Made by a program: the position numbers and the translations under genes. This document shows positions 56,301 through 64,000 of a DNA stretch of 64,000 nucleotides, piece after piece. The notes beneath the pieces are model-generated. The model was not told where the DNA came from. It saw nothing but the letters and a program-made list of their open reading frames with translations, and ran no database searches. The DNA is from Pyrus communis (lineage: Eukaryota > Streptophyta > Magnoliopsida > Rosales > Rosaceae), in the NCBI RefSeq assembly GCF_963583255.1, contig NC_084811.1, forward strand, positions 16,324,088 through 16,388,087, in the 5' to 3' direction. Position 1 is the first letter of the stretch; every line of letters begins with the position of its first letter.

Positions 56301-57872
56301 TCCGGAGTAACTGTTATCAAGAATGATGAGAATGAGCTCGTGCCTACACGCATTCAGACTGGATGGCGAGTATGTATCGATTACCGGAAGCTAAATGCCA
56401 TGACTAGGAAAGATCACTTTCCTTTGCCATTCATCGACCAGATGCTCGAAAGGTTAGCCGGTCATGCTTTTTACTGTTTTCTTGATGGATACTCTGGATA
56501 TAACCAAATTGTGATAGCCCCGGATGATCAAGAGAAGACCACATTCACATGTCCCTTTGGAACATTTGCTTATCGTCGCATGCCATTTGGCTTATGCAAC
56601 GCACCGGCCACTTTCCAAAGGTGTATGGTAAGTATATTTTGCGATTTTGTTGAAAAGATCATTGAGGTTTTCATGGATGATTTCAGTGTATTTGGGAGTT
56701 CATTTGATAATTGCTTGGATAATCTGACCTTAATTTTGAAACGATGTGTTGAAACTAACCTTGTCTTGAATTGGGAGAAATGTCACTTTATGGTGAAACA
56801 AGGTATAGTTTTAGGACATATTGTTTCAGAAAAAGGAATTGAAGTAGATAAATCGAAAATAGACCTTGTACGTCACTTACCCTCTCCTACTTCGGTTAGA
56901 GAAGTACGTTCGTTTCTTGGCCATGCAGGGTTCTATAGGCGTTTTATCAAGGACTTCTCCAAGATGTCCAACCCTCTTTGTCGATTGCTTCAAAAAGATG
57001 TGCCATTCAAGTTTGATGAAGAGTGTAATTCGGCATTTAACCAGCTCAAGGAGAAGCTAGTCTCGGCCCCCATTATTGTACCTCCAGATTGGAGCCTTCC
57101 GTTCGAGCTCATGTGCGATGCATCCGACTATGCATTAGGAGCTGTTCTAGGACAAAGAAGAGACAAGCGGCCGCATGTCATATACTATGCCTCTCGGACT
57201 CTCAATGATGCCCAATTGAACTACTCCACGACGGAAAAAGAACTTCTAGCTGTGGTTTTTGCTTTAGATAAATTCCGTTCATATTTAATTGGTACTAAAG
57301 TAATCGTTTATTCTGATCATGCAGCTTTGAGGTACTTGCTCACGAAAAAGGAAGCAAAGCCGAGGCTTATCCGTTGGATTCTTCTTCTTCAAGAATTTGA
57401 TATTGAAATCCGGGATAAGAAAGGAAGCGAGAATGTAGTGGCTGACCATTTAAGCCGAATCATCCACGAGGAGCATGAACATGCTGTACCTATCCCTGAA
57501 ACTTTTCCCGATGAGCAGCTGCTATCCATTGAGGTAAGTGAACCATGGTATGAAAATTTAGTGAATTACTTGGTGGCTAAACAAATTCCAAATGAACTAA
57601 ACAAGCACCAACGTGATAAGCTTAAAAATGATGCACGTTTCTATGTTTGGGATGACCCTTATTTGTGGAAGTATTGCTTAGATCAAATTGTACGTAGATG
57701 TGTGCATGATTCTGAATTTCACTCAATTCTAAGCTTTTGTCACACATATGCATGTGGTGGTCATTTTGGCACACAACGCACTGCCCTCAAGGTTCTAGAA
57801 TGTGGTTTTTATTGGCCGACTATATTTAGGGATGCTAGAACCTTTTGTATGTCTTGTGATCGTTGCCAATGA
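53352..57872 (+). CDS. gag-pol: Gag-pol polyprotein of E: Gag, protease, RT, RNase H, integrase zinc finger
   Basis: An uninterrupted frame of 1506 codons. The start is the ATG at 53352, ten bases after a T-run and AG, aligned with gag starts of E1 and M2. Gag capsid-like core about residues 140-245 (KDWLYELAPGTV, ERQMLDAS); CCHC knuckle CGVCSIQGHPSDKC at 322-335. Aspartic protease: DLGA at 644-647, then ILLGRPFMKTA. Reverse transcriptase about 960-1190: WRVCIDYRKLN near 1005, LDGYSGYNQI, FGLCNAPATFQ and the catalytic FMDD at 1107-1110. RNase H about 1240-1370: CDASDYALG with Asp1256, TEKELLA and YSDHAAL with Asp1322. HHCC zinc finger of integrase about 1455-1505 (CHTYACGGHFG, CMSCDRC). It ends at TGA 57870-57872; the same frame continues into the integrase core, so the natural product was longer. 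RT and RNase H motifs look intact. Confidence 0.93.
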   Translation: MTPSSRPIIENISDFDGDFECTLRRTRSQQEPPQPGLEEDEVGVEEKPTNQIFEEEQAMAADNRTIKELSASGLDNALPLCIQYPTAAKGKTEEFELKSSLLHHIPKFHGLSMEDPNKHLKEFEVVCSSMTPVNVDGSILKMKAFPFSLMDKAKDWLYELAPGTVTSWESMKRAFLEKFFPTSRVILLRKKISGIQQNHGETFPAYYERFKGLVASCPQHQMKEELLLQYFYEGLLPIERQMLDASAGGALVDKTPRDAKILIANRALNAQQYEGVGQREAPRQQSVNEVSAISEIQSQLANLTSLVSQVVIVPKAQEHQVCGVCSIQGHPSDKCPQLIENGGWESANAIGFQGQNQNNPYSNTYNAGWRDHPNFKWREPQQAAQQGGFRPNPPGFYSKPYAPQQPSASSHSGTSLESDQAMQLLTSILQGLQNQNNRIANNEKEMTDMKKQIGQISEFLGQIREQGKLPSSTTVNPKGGFESAKAITLRGGKEVGTEPNNPKSAQKVDEETTQPEADHPNSAKSGNLSSNSCISRPNLPNVPFPRRFMQGKKEESEKDILETFRKVQVNVPLLDAIKQVPKYAKFLKDLCNTKRRRANKEVVKVSENVSAVLQRKLPTKCKDPGSFTIPCVIGHNRFEHAMLDLGASINVMPYSIYASMNLGELKQDGVIIQLADRSNAYPKGVLEDVLVQVNHLIFPADFYVLDMEDSAHSTSLPILLGRPFMKTARTKIDVYKGTLTMEFDGEVIDFNISETMRYPVDDHSCFSIDVIDSLAQVYLEELNEDALETTITKAIERKNEGFGPMQGHGKEEEFFAMGSSEEIIEVVAALESLPQQYGKVPLSLSNSVSTKMLPSVVQAPSLELKPLPDHLKYVFLGKGETLPVIISSSLTEMEEEKLVRVLREHKTAIGWTLADIKGISPTTCMHRILLEEGAKPTREAQRRLNPPMMEMVKKEIIKLLDCGVIYPISDSRWVSPVQVVPKKSGVTVIKNDENELVPTRIQTGWRVCIDYRKLNAMTRKDHFPLPFIDQMLERLAGHAFYCFLDGYSGYNQIVIAPDDQEKTTFTCPFGTFAYRRMPFGLCNAPATFQRCMVSIFCDFVEKIIEVFMDDFSVFGSSFDNCLDNLTLILKRCVETNLVLNWEKCHFMVKQGIVLGHIVSEKGIEVDKSKIDLVRHLPSPTSVREVRSFLGHAGFYRRFIKDFSKMSNPLCRLLQKDVPFKFDEECNSAFNQLKEKLVSAPIIVPPDWSLPFELMCDASDYALGAVLGQRRDKRPHVIYYASRTLNDAQLNYSTTEKELLAVVFALDKFRSYLIGTKVIVYSDHAALRYLLTKKEAKPRLIRWILLLQEFDIEIRDKKGSENVVADHLSRIIHEEHEHAVPIPETFPDEQLLSIEVSEPWYENLVNYLVAKQIPNELNKHQRDKLKNDARFYVWDDPYLWKYCLDQIVRRCVHDSEFHSILSFCHTYACGGHFGTQRTALKVLECGFYWPTIFRDARTFCMSCDRCQ

Positions 57873-58844
57873 ATGGGTAACATAGGTACCAAGGACCAAA
57901 TGCCGCAAACCCCTGTCTTTAATGTTGAAATTTTTGATGTTTGGGGCATTGATTTCATGGGCCCTTTCCCTCCATCTTATGGTTTCACTTATATCTTGCT
58001 AGCCATTGATTATGTTTCTAAATAGGTGGAAGCAAAAGCCACCCGTACTAACGATTCTAAGGTGGTTGCAGATTTCGTGAAAACTAACATTTTTGCTAGG
58101 TTTGGAATGCCGAGAGTAATCATAAGTGATGGAGGGTCTCACTTTTGCAATCGGACCAGTGAGGCGTTGCTAAGAAAGTACCATGTCAACCATAAGGTCT
58201 CCACACCTTACCATCCTCAAACAAATGGCCAAGCCGAGGTGTCTAACCGAGAAATCAAACAAATTTTGGAGAAGACCGTTGGACCAACAAGGAGGGATTG
58301 AAGCTTACGTTTAGATGATGCACTGTGGGCATATCGTACAGCATACAAAACACCCATTGGGATGTCACCTTTTCGGCTCGTCTATGGTAAGCCATGTCAT
58401 TTGCCCGTAGAGTTAAAGCACAAGGGACATTGGGCCGTGAAGACTTTCAACATGGACATAGATGCAGCGGGAGTTCATAGGAAGCTCCAATTGAATGAAC
58501 TTGAGGAGATTCGGAATGAAGCCTATGAGAATGCCCGGATGTACAAAGCCAAGACCAAAGCATTCCATGATAAAATGATTCGAAGCAAGACCTTCACAGT
58601 TGGGCAGAAAGTGTTACTTTTCAACTCTCGCCTACGTTTGTTTCCTGGTAAGTTGCGTTCTAAATGGATTGGCCCGTTTGTTGTTACTAATGTTTTCCCT
58701 CATGGTGCAGTGCAAATCAAAAGTTCAAGGACGCAGCAAGAATTCAAAGTGAATGGGAATCGATTGAAGCCCTATTATGAGACGTTTGAGGAGCATGTCG
58801 TGGAGGAGGTACCCCTCCATGCCGTGGAACCTAGTCAAGCTTAA
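57873..58844 (+). pseudogene. int: Integrase core and C-terminal tail of E, disabled by stop codons
   Basis: Continues the gag-pol frame with two more internal stops: TAG 58023-58025 and TGA 58299-58301. The catalytic triad is present: Asp in WGIDFMGPF (57951), Asp in IISDGGSHF (58128) and Glu in [11 protein letters not shown] (58236), with D-x35-E spacing between the last two. The Asp-Asp spacing is 59. After the third stop the frame runs 58362-58844 with the C-terminal module [15 protein letters not shown] (GPF motif) and ends [14 protein letters not shown] see no chromodomain. All three stops are explained by single transitions (CGA to TGA, TGG to TAG, TGG to TGA). As it stands no full integrase can be made from this copy without readthrough. 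Confidence 0.9.
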
Positions 58845-59073
58845 ACGGAGGTACCGTCCGGCTGCAAGACGTAAAAGCAAGTGCTACTTGGGAGACAACC
58901 CATGCATTCAACAAAGGAAGACTTAGAAAGCACTCCAAATCCAGATTCCTAAAAAACTCTTCTCTTTGTTGCTATTTCGTTTCTGCCTTGTTAGGTTGTT
59001 TAGTTGTTATTGTTTGTTTGTTTATTAATTGTGTGAGTCTATGATTGTAACATTGAGAAAATGTTTGATTTAT
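58845..59073 (+). other. E post-pol region with hairpin motif
   Basis: Begins with the conserved GGAGGTACCGTCCGG...AAGACGTAAAAGC block and the hairpin motif TGGGAGACAACCCA (58889-58902). It continues as UTR to ATTGAGAAAATGTTTGATTTA, where other elements have AAGTGTGGGGG, and breaks off at 59073. A second, diverged version of 58909-59073 follows the cassette at 60957-61130. Confidence 0.75.
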
Positions 59074-59107
59074 TGATAGGAACTGCTAAACAAAGAAAGA
59101 TGGTGCT

Positions 59108-59809
59108 TCACAAAGGGTGTTTGCTTGACGCCCCACTACGTGGCTTTACTCTTGAAGCGGAAGGCGTAGGAACAGAAGGCATCGGAGCGGAAGGCGTAGG
59201 AACAGAAGGCATAGGAGCAGAAGGCATCGGAGCGGGAGGCATCGAAGATAGAGCATTCCAGGCCTCAATACTTGGCCAAGCGCTGGATGAGCCAGGAAAA
59301 AGGTGCCTCTGGAGGAAAGACGAGAACCTTTGACGGTCACTGTGAATCCGACCTTCAGACTCTTGCAGCTCATCAAGCTTCCTCTTCATGCCCGACGAAT
59401 AGTTATTTGCAAGCACATGCAAACTTCTATTCTCATACTTAAGCTGCTGGATTTCCTGCTTGAGACTTTCCACCTCTGCCATCAATGATTCCACCTGACG
59501 GGAGCGGGCAAGCAGGCGTTGGCCCATGTTGGACACAGAACTCGCACACTGAACACTAAGTGCGAGGGACTCTTGAACGGCCAACTCATCGGACCGTCCT
59601 GACAGCAGCCTACTATCTTTTGGAGTGAGGAGGTTCCTAGCTACTATTGTAGCTGTTGTGGCGTCCTGCATCACGGAGTCTTCACCTGTGAGAGGACCGT
59701 TAGAAGAAAAGAAAGAAGGGCGCCATACGTTACCTTGACGCGGCGCGCCCGTATCACTGCTAAGGCTCAATTCCAAGCTAAGGTTCGATGAGTTTGCCAT
59801 TTTTTTCAA
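59108..59809 (-). CDS. Antisense ORF, 233 residues, coiled-coil protein of unknown function
   Basis: I do not recognise the protein. ATG at 59809 (a second ATG three codons on gives MANSSNLSLELSLSSD). Residues 1-60 are Ser/Asn/Thr-rich with no signal peptide; 94-152 have heptad-like spacing (SLMAEVESLKQEIQQLKYENRSLHV is within it, with Leu/Ile/Val at a/d positions) and fit a coiled coil; 153-185 are basic to neutral; 190-220 are repeats of MPSAP/TPSVP pentads encoded by a 15-30 base tandem repeat. There is no membrane segment, zinc finger or catalytic motif. It sits where Athila elements often carry an env-like gene, but in the opposite direction, as do the extra antisense ORFs known from some Tat/Ogre-type plant elements. 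It may be dimerising. The long open frame with a plausible upstream region supports a real or recently real gene. Confidence 0.5.
   Translation of the reverse strand: MKKMANSSNLSLELSLSSDTGAPRQGNVWRPSFFSSNGPLTGEDSVMQDATTATIVARNLLTPKDSRLLSGRSDELAVQESLALSVQCASSVSNMGQRLLARSRQVESLMAEVESLKQEIQQLKYENRSLHVLANNYSSGMKRKLDELQESEGRIHSDRQRFSSFLQRHLFPGSSSAWPSIEAWNALSSMPPAPMPSAPMPSVPTPSAPMPSVPTPSASRVKPRSGASSKHPL
59157..59241. repeat. Tandem repeat coding for Pro/Ser/Ala pentads
   Basis: GGAGCGGAAGGC(G/A)TAGGAACAGAAGGC-type units of 15/30 bases, about five to six copies. It encodes the C-terminal MPSAP/TPSVP repeats of the antisense ORF. Confidence 0.8.
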
Positions 59810-59973
59810 AAGTGTTTAAAGAGAAGGGATGGAGTTAAATTTCAAAGGGCCGGAGTCGATTTTCAAGAATGGGAAATCTTCAGAGTGTGTTTGTTGTGGT
59901 GATCGATAGCTCAATAAAAAGCTAAGGCGACGCGTCCACCAATTCAAAAAGCCGGAATTTCCGGCGTAATTTA

Positions 59974-60145
59974 GGCGACGCTTTCTCGGCTTTTCAGAAG
60001 ACGCATTCAACTTTGTCAAAAGATTTCTTCTTTTCAGACAACACGTGGAGGCCATCATCGCAACTACACTTCTTTAGCCGACAAGCGCAAAGTTCGGCGA
60101 CGCTTTCTCTGCTTTTCAGAAAACGCGTGCAGCTTTGTCAAAAGG
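59974..60145. promoter_or_regulatory. Direct repeats and G-box upstream of the antisense ORF
   Basis: GGCGACGCTTTCTCGGCTTTTC (within 59974-60000) recurs as GGCGACGCTTTCTCTGC (from 60096), each followed by CTTTGTCAAAAG; the copies are 122 bases apart. A third GGCGACGCG lies at 59926. ACACGTGG (about 60041) and ACGTGTC (about 60164) are G-box/ABRE-like bZIP sites. On the minus strand all lie 150-360 bases upstream of the ATG, so they could belong to its promoter. Confidence 0.4.
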
Positions 60146-60192
60146 AGCCGCATCCGCACTACTACGTGTCATTCAGACAGCAAAGGGGCGTC

Positions 60193-60260
60193 GTTCAGAG
60201 ATTGAAGAGGCATCTGCTCAGAAATCGAAGAGGCGTTTTCAAAGATCGAAGAGGCGCCAC
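60193..60260. repeat. Three GAAGAGGC repeats of ~21-23 bases
   Basis: GATTGAAGAGGC, AATCGAAGAGGCG and GATCGAAGAGGCG spaced 21-23 bases apart. They may be an enhancer-like array upstream of the antisense ORF, or part of an old LTR. Confidence 0.55.
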
Positions 60261-60957
60261 TATTTCAAAAAGTCGGATTTGCGGGATCAAAACGTTTGTC
60301 GACAAAGGTAAAAGAACAATACCACCACTTGATATTATCTCTATATATGTCGACCTTCGTCTTTTATGGCAGGGCAAACCTGAAGAAAATGCCCAACTCT
60401 CCCTCACCTCTGAGGGCGCACTCCCAGCAAAGCCTTTCGAAATACTCAATTCTTTCTTCTTCCCCAAAGATGATACCAGATGCCTGGAGTACATATGACC
60501 CAGGAAGAAACGGCGGATTGAAGCATGTGCTGATTCATTCACCGCTTCTTCAAAGCAAAGGTATCTCATATCATCAAGGTCAAAAGCAAAAATATCTCAT
60601 ATCATGCTCTTTCCTTGTCTTTTTCTTTGTCCTTGTTCTTACTTGCATGGCAAAGTAAAAGAAGCAATCAGCCGGCACTTGGAGTCAGTCTACCGATCTG
60701 GAGCCAACTGCCTGGAATCTATTCCTGATTGCTTACCTAGCGTTGCTCTCGAGTAGTCATCTTCAACGGTTGATACACTTCCAGAGAAGGGACCACTCCT
60801 GCAAAGATTGAACAAAGAAACAGACCCAGGAGGAAGCTCAGACCTTCGGGGAAGACCAAAAGAATCCTCCAGCCCAGTAGCACAAAGGAAAATCAATGAT
60901 GGGCGAAAACCAGTTCGAGAGTAAGCCTGTGGAATCATCAAGATCAAGCCTCATTGC

Positions 60958-62826
60958 AATCAACAAAGAGAAGATGGAATTTACACTCCATAACCAGATT
61001 TGCGTCCCTAAACTCTTCTCTTTGTTAATTACATTTTGCCATGTTTAGTATGTTTAAGTGCTTTTTGTGTGTTTACTTATGTTTTGTGTGAATCTATGCT
61101 TAAAACATTGAGAACAATGTTTGATTTAAGTGTGGGGGGGGGGTAACTAATGTTGTTAATGCAAATTCGTGGGATTTTATCACCCATAACTTCAAAAGTT
61201 GTTCCTTGCTGTTTTAAGGTGTTTTTAAATTGTTTTAGAGTGTTTTAGTGTGTGTTGTTTTATAACTCCGAAAATCACATAAAAATTTGAAGAAAATGTT
61301 TTGAAAAGCCTAAAAAGAGTGTTTTGAGTCGTTTTTGTGTGTTTGTGTCTTAGGGTACCTTCCAACGTTTGACGAGGATTTGGTTTGTAATTGCATGACT
61401 GTTAAAAAGAGTTATAAACATAGAGAAAAGTTTGATTTACTCTTGGTTTATGCTTAGTTATGGTTATAATGTATGACTTCACATGCAATCATAAAAGAAA
61501 AATTCGTTTTTGTAACATGCTTGAAGGAAGGAACTCAAACAAACGCTACAACCCTGTGAGACTCGAGCCATTACCTTCTTTGGAGAGTTATTTTCTGTGA
61601 TTCTTTGTTTTCTAAAGTTGTTGCATGATCTCATTATTCCTTGCTTGGTTACTACTTAGAATGCAATTGTATCATGATAGAACTAAATGCTAGAACTTAT
61701 ATCCGTTTCATTCAAAGCATGACATTGAATTGCATAACATATATCAAGATGAAGTTGTGTAGTTGCCACCATAACCAAATAGCCTTACTTCCCATATTTC
61801 ATATTTATTGTAAGTTTTAACCCCGTTGAGCCTCGTTTAGCCTTTATTCTTTGTTAACCCACATCACCCCTTACCTAGCCTAGAGTAGGACTTTCCTATA
61901 CCCTTGTTCTTAAAGTATAGTGAGCATGACTTAAATGAATTCCTTTTGAGTTACATTATGCAAGAAAATGAGTGTGGGGGAGTAAAAGTTTGTTCTTACG
62001 TTTATATGTATGTTTTGAATTTCAAAAAAAAAAAAAAAAAAAAAAAAAAAAGAAAAAAGTGAAAATAAGTAAGAATGAACTCACGAGCGTTGATGGTTGA
62101 AGAAAGGGTCCAAAAAGTTGAATATGGCCCTATGTTTTGTGTGACTTTCCCTTGGGTGTTCAAAATTGACTTCTGCGTTCTTAAGGGAATTCTAAGTGCC
62201 TAATTCAATACTTTGCTCACTATTGCTTTAAGAATGTTTGTTTATCCTTCACCTTTCATTGTTAGCCAATACCCTAGCCCCGTTACAACCCTTTGACTTC
62301 TATCTTGAGTGTTATGTGTTTCAAAATGTGGAGTTTGGAATTGATATGAGCTTATGGTGTCACTGGTTCTCGCGTCTAAGTAGTAGCATTCTATTCATGA
62401 GATCATACCTAAACATGCTTATTAACTCCAGAAATTGCTTCCTTTGAAATACATTTATGTGAGTGTTCATTTTTATGTTTACATCAATCTTCTCACATAT
62501 ACCTAGTGTAGGGTGTGTAGTCAGAAAATCTGTGTGAAAAACGAGAGTATATCTTGTAAGGATTTGAGCAAATTCTCTAAGGCATGTTACTACATTTGAA
62601 ATGTGTTTTAAATGCTTAATTGTGAACTAGTATGTGGTGACTATGAGTAAGAATGTACTTAAGTGTAAAGATGGCTAAAATCTGTGGGAATAATGATTTT
62701 TAACTTGTCATGTGCTTTGGAAATCCCTGAGACGTTTGTTGGAAGGTTTAGGTTGTGTTTTACTTGTTCGTTTTGTTTTGTTTCTGGTTTCTTTTGTTTT
62801 GTTTTGCTCGAGGACTAGCAAAAGAT
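60958..62826 (+). other. E 3' UTR
   Basis: UTR typical of the family resumes at CAATCAACAAAGAGAAG. Polypurine-like tracts: AAGTGT plus G10 (61128-61143) and AGTGTGGGGGAG (61971-61982). A run of 28 A lies at 62024-62051. The small ORF at 62238-62447 corresponds to those of E2 and M2 but is shorter. Otherwise non-coding. Confidence 0.75.
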
Positions 62827-62841
62827 AAGTGTGGGGGTGTT
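62827..62841 (+). other. E polypurine tract
   Basis: AAGTGTGGGGGTGTT next to the LTR start. The last four bases differ from the AATT of E2, E3 and M2. Confidence 0.85.
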
Positions 62842-64000
62842 TGATAGGAGCATATTCATGCGACTTAAATGGCTTGTTCTCGTGCATTTACGTTATGTTT
62901 CTTTAGTTATTTTAGTACTTTAAGCTATTTTCGTGTGTTTGTAGGCCGAAAGGGCTAAAGGAGCAAAAAGATGCATTTTGGAGACTTTTGGAGCACTTTT
63001 GGGCTAAGGATGGATAGCTTATGCTTGGAGCCAAAGTGTTGGACGAAATTGGAAACCTAATTGAAGACCAAAGTGTTGGAACCTTGTTCCCTTTAGTTTT
63101 AGGATATTTAAACCTTTCCTATATCCTTAGTCGTGCATAACATTCCAACATTCCACTCCTTCATTCACCACTTATCATATCATACACTTATCTTATCATC
63201 ACCACATATCATTCATTTATTACTTATCATATCATTCATTCATCTACATATCAATAACCACTTATCTTATCACACCACATATCATTCACTTATCACTCAC
63301 CACATATCATTCATTTATCACTTAGCATATCATTCATTTATCAATTATCAAACCATTCACTTATCAGTTCCATTCACTTATCACTCACCACATATCATTC
63401 ATTTATCACTTAACATATCATTCATTTATCACTTATCACAACAACAACCTAAAACACATGCACATGCACCACTAATCCCTTCACTTTCATGCCATCATTT
63501 CTCACCCCCCCCTTTGCCGTGCAATACACATCAACACATTCCAGCTTTTCTTCTTCTCTTTGCAGCCACAAGTCACATGCATTCACACATAATCATTCAC
63601 CCTATCCATCTTACATTCCACAAACAATGTCACATGCAAAACAACAATCATTCACACACAAAACAGCACCATTCACCCTTGCCGTGGCCTTCACTCACAT
63701 TTCCAGCTTTCCACCTTGCATTTCCACATGCATTCACTTCATCATTACACACCACTCATTCTCTAATTCCACATGCACATTCAATCATTCACTCAAGCAC
63801 CCTTGTGCCATGTTTCCCCCTTTGTTCCCACCCATCACATGCATTATCATCAAACAAACAACCCTAACCCGTGGCATTCACTCCCATTTCCAGCTTGCTT
63901 ATGCAATTCCAGCATGCATTCACATGCATTTTCAGCACCATTACACTATTGCCGTGAGTTTCATTCCATTTCCAACATCTTCACATGCATTTCCAGCTTT
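62842..64000 (+). mobile_element. E 3' LTR, cut by the window edge
   Basis: TGATAGGAGCATATTCATGCG onward. It matches the 5' LTR with an offset of 11,756 bases and three observed differences. Whether it carries the inverted segment found in the 5' LTR cannot be seen; that position would be about 550 bases beyond the window. Confidence 0.92.

Larger units (their letters stand above)
59074..60957. other. Cassette unique to E, between pol and 3' UTR
   Basis: About 1.9 kb, richer in G+C than its surroundings and absent from E1, E2, E3 and M2. It starts TTGATAGGAACTGC, which resembles an LTR start for 8 bases only. It holds the antisense ORF 59108-59809, an upstream block with direct repeats (59974-60145), GAAGAGGC repeats (60193-60260), G-box-like CACGTG (about 60042) and ACGTGTC (about 60164), and a TATATA stretch near 60341. 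The right 650 bases have no recognisable coding content. It may be a remnant of another mobile element or a captured host segment. Confidence 0.65.
51086..64000 (+). mobile_element. E: full-coding Athila-like element, young, right end outside window
   Basis: Plus strand: 5' LTR from 51086 (left target sequence TTAAC, 51081-51085), inverted LTR segment 52791-53239 in place of U5 and PBS, gag-pol 53352-58844, non-coding region with an antisense-ORF cassette 59074-60957, 3' UTR, polypurine tract 62827-62841, 3' LTR from 62842. Over about 1.16 kb where both LTRs are visible I noted three differences (51092/62848, 51296/63052 and a C7/C8 run), so it inserted recently. It is the only element here encoding RT and integrase. 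Confidence 0.9.

Noticed and set aside
60013..60658. Plus-strand ORFs of 161 and 120 codons in the cassette, and minus-strand ORFs of 124 and 80 codons
   Set aside because: They overlap the repeat-rich upstream block of the antisense ORF, show no motif, and conflict with one another.
58845..62841. A sense-strand env-like gene between integrase and 3' LTR
   Set aside because: I looked for a long frame with signal peptide or membrane segments and found none; the only long ORF is the antisense coiled-coil one.
63133..63867. 244-codon ORF in E's 3' LTR (shorter ORFs at 51377-51835 and 51733-52351 in the 5' LTR)
   Set aside because: Composed of the same LTR low-complexity sequence. The length differs between the two LTRs only because of a C7/C8 run, so the frame is not maintained.
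1..64000. Host genes, tRNA genes, CRISPR arrays, bacterial-type operons
   Set aside because: Nothing in the window supports any of them; all long frames are retrotransposon-derived except the antisense ORF at 59108-59809, whose origin is unknown.

Overview
This window is flowering-plant intergenic heterochromatin. I see no host gene, tRNA or functional rRNA gene. Nearly every base belongs to one superfamily of long Ty3/Gypsy LTR retrotransposons. They are Athila-like: the primer-binding site is complementary to the 3' end of tRNA-Asp, the LTRs are 1.7-2.6 kb and start TGATAGGAGCATAT, the long 3' untranslated regions end in AAGTGTGGGGG polypurine tracts, and the integrase ends in a GPF-type tail with no chromodomain visible. 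A Cassandra TRIM solo LTR carrying 5S-rRNA-like promoter boxes is also present. A eudicot, perhaps Rosaceae (apple/pear type), is my guess from the overall feel of the repeats; the sequence does not prove it.

Layout, left to right. 1-614: cut-off inverted LTR. 615-6589: minus-strand element E1 (gag fused to a pol tail, protease lost, tRNA-Asp PBS, 5' LTR 4483-6589). 6590-14639: plus-strand element E2, 5'-truncated by a microhomology junction, with gag end, protease and a pol tail; a solo LTR (9906-12364) sits in its 3' UTR and its 3' LTR is 12596-14639. 14640-27207: a stack of LTRs inserted into LTRs, including solo LTRs at 17171-19282, 20019-21766 and 22837-24862, each with an intact 5-bp target duplication. 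27208-34648: plus-strand element E3, a separate non-autonomous type, holding a solo LTR at 31055-33200; its 3' LTR is replaced by inverted LTR sequence. 36243-45671: minus-strand element M2, with a tandem partial LTR on its left and gag, protease and pol tail inside. 45672-51085: plus LTRs nested in M2's 5' LTR, with the Cassandra insertion (45898-46123) and a chimeric solo LTR (48361-51006). 51086-64000: plus-strand element E, the only one with full gag-protease-RT-RNase H-integrase coding. The visible part of its 3' LTR is almost identical to its 5' LTR, so it is young.

How the parts relate. E is the type of element that could have supplied reverse transcriptase and integrase. E1, E2 and M2 share one internal deletion that joins the protease region, through a scrap of reverse transcriptase, to the very end of integrase; they look like a non-autonomous family that spread in trans. 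E3 carries a different deletion. E itself is now broken: three in-frame stop codons lie in or beside integrase, and its 5' LTR end and PBS are replaced by an inverted LTR segment.

The least expected part is a roughly 1.9-kb GC-richer cassette (59074-60957) in E between integrase and the 3' LTR. It carries a 233-codon antisense ORF with a coiled coil and, upstream of that ORF, repeat motifs and G-box-like sites. None of the other four elements has it. I worked by eye without alignment software, so boundaries of rearranged LTR pieces may be off by some bases.
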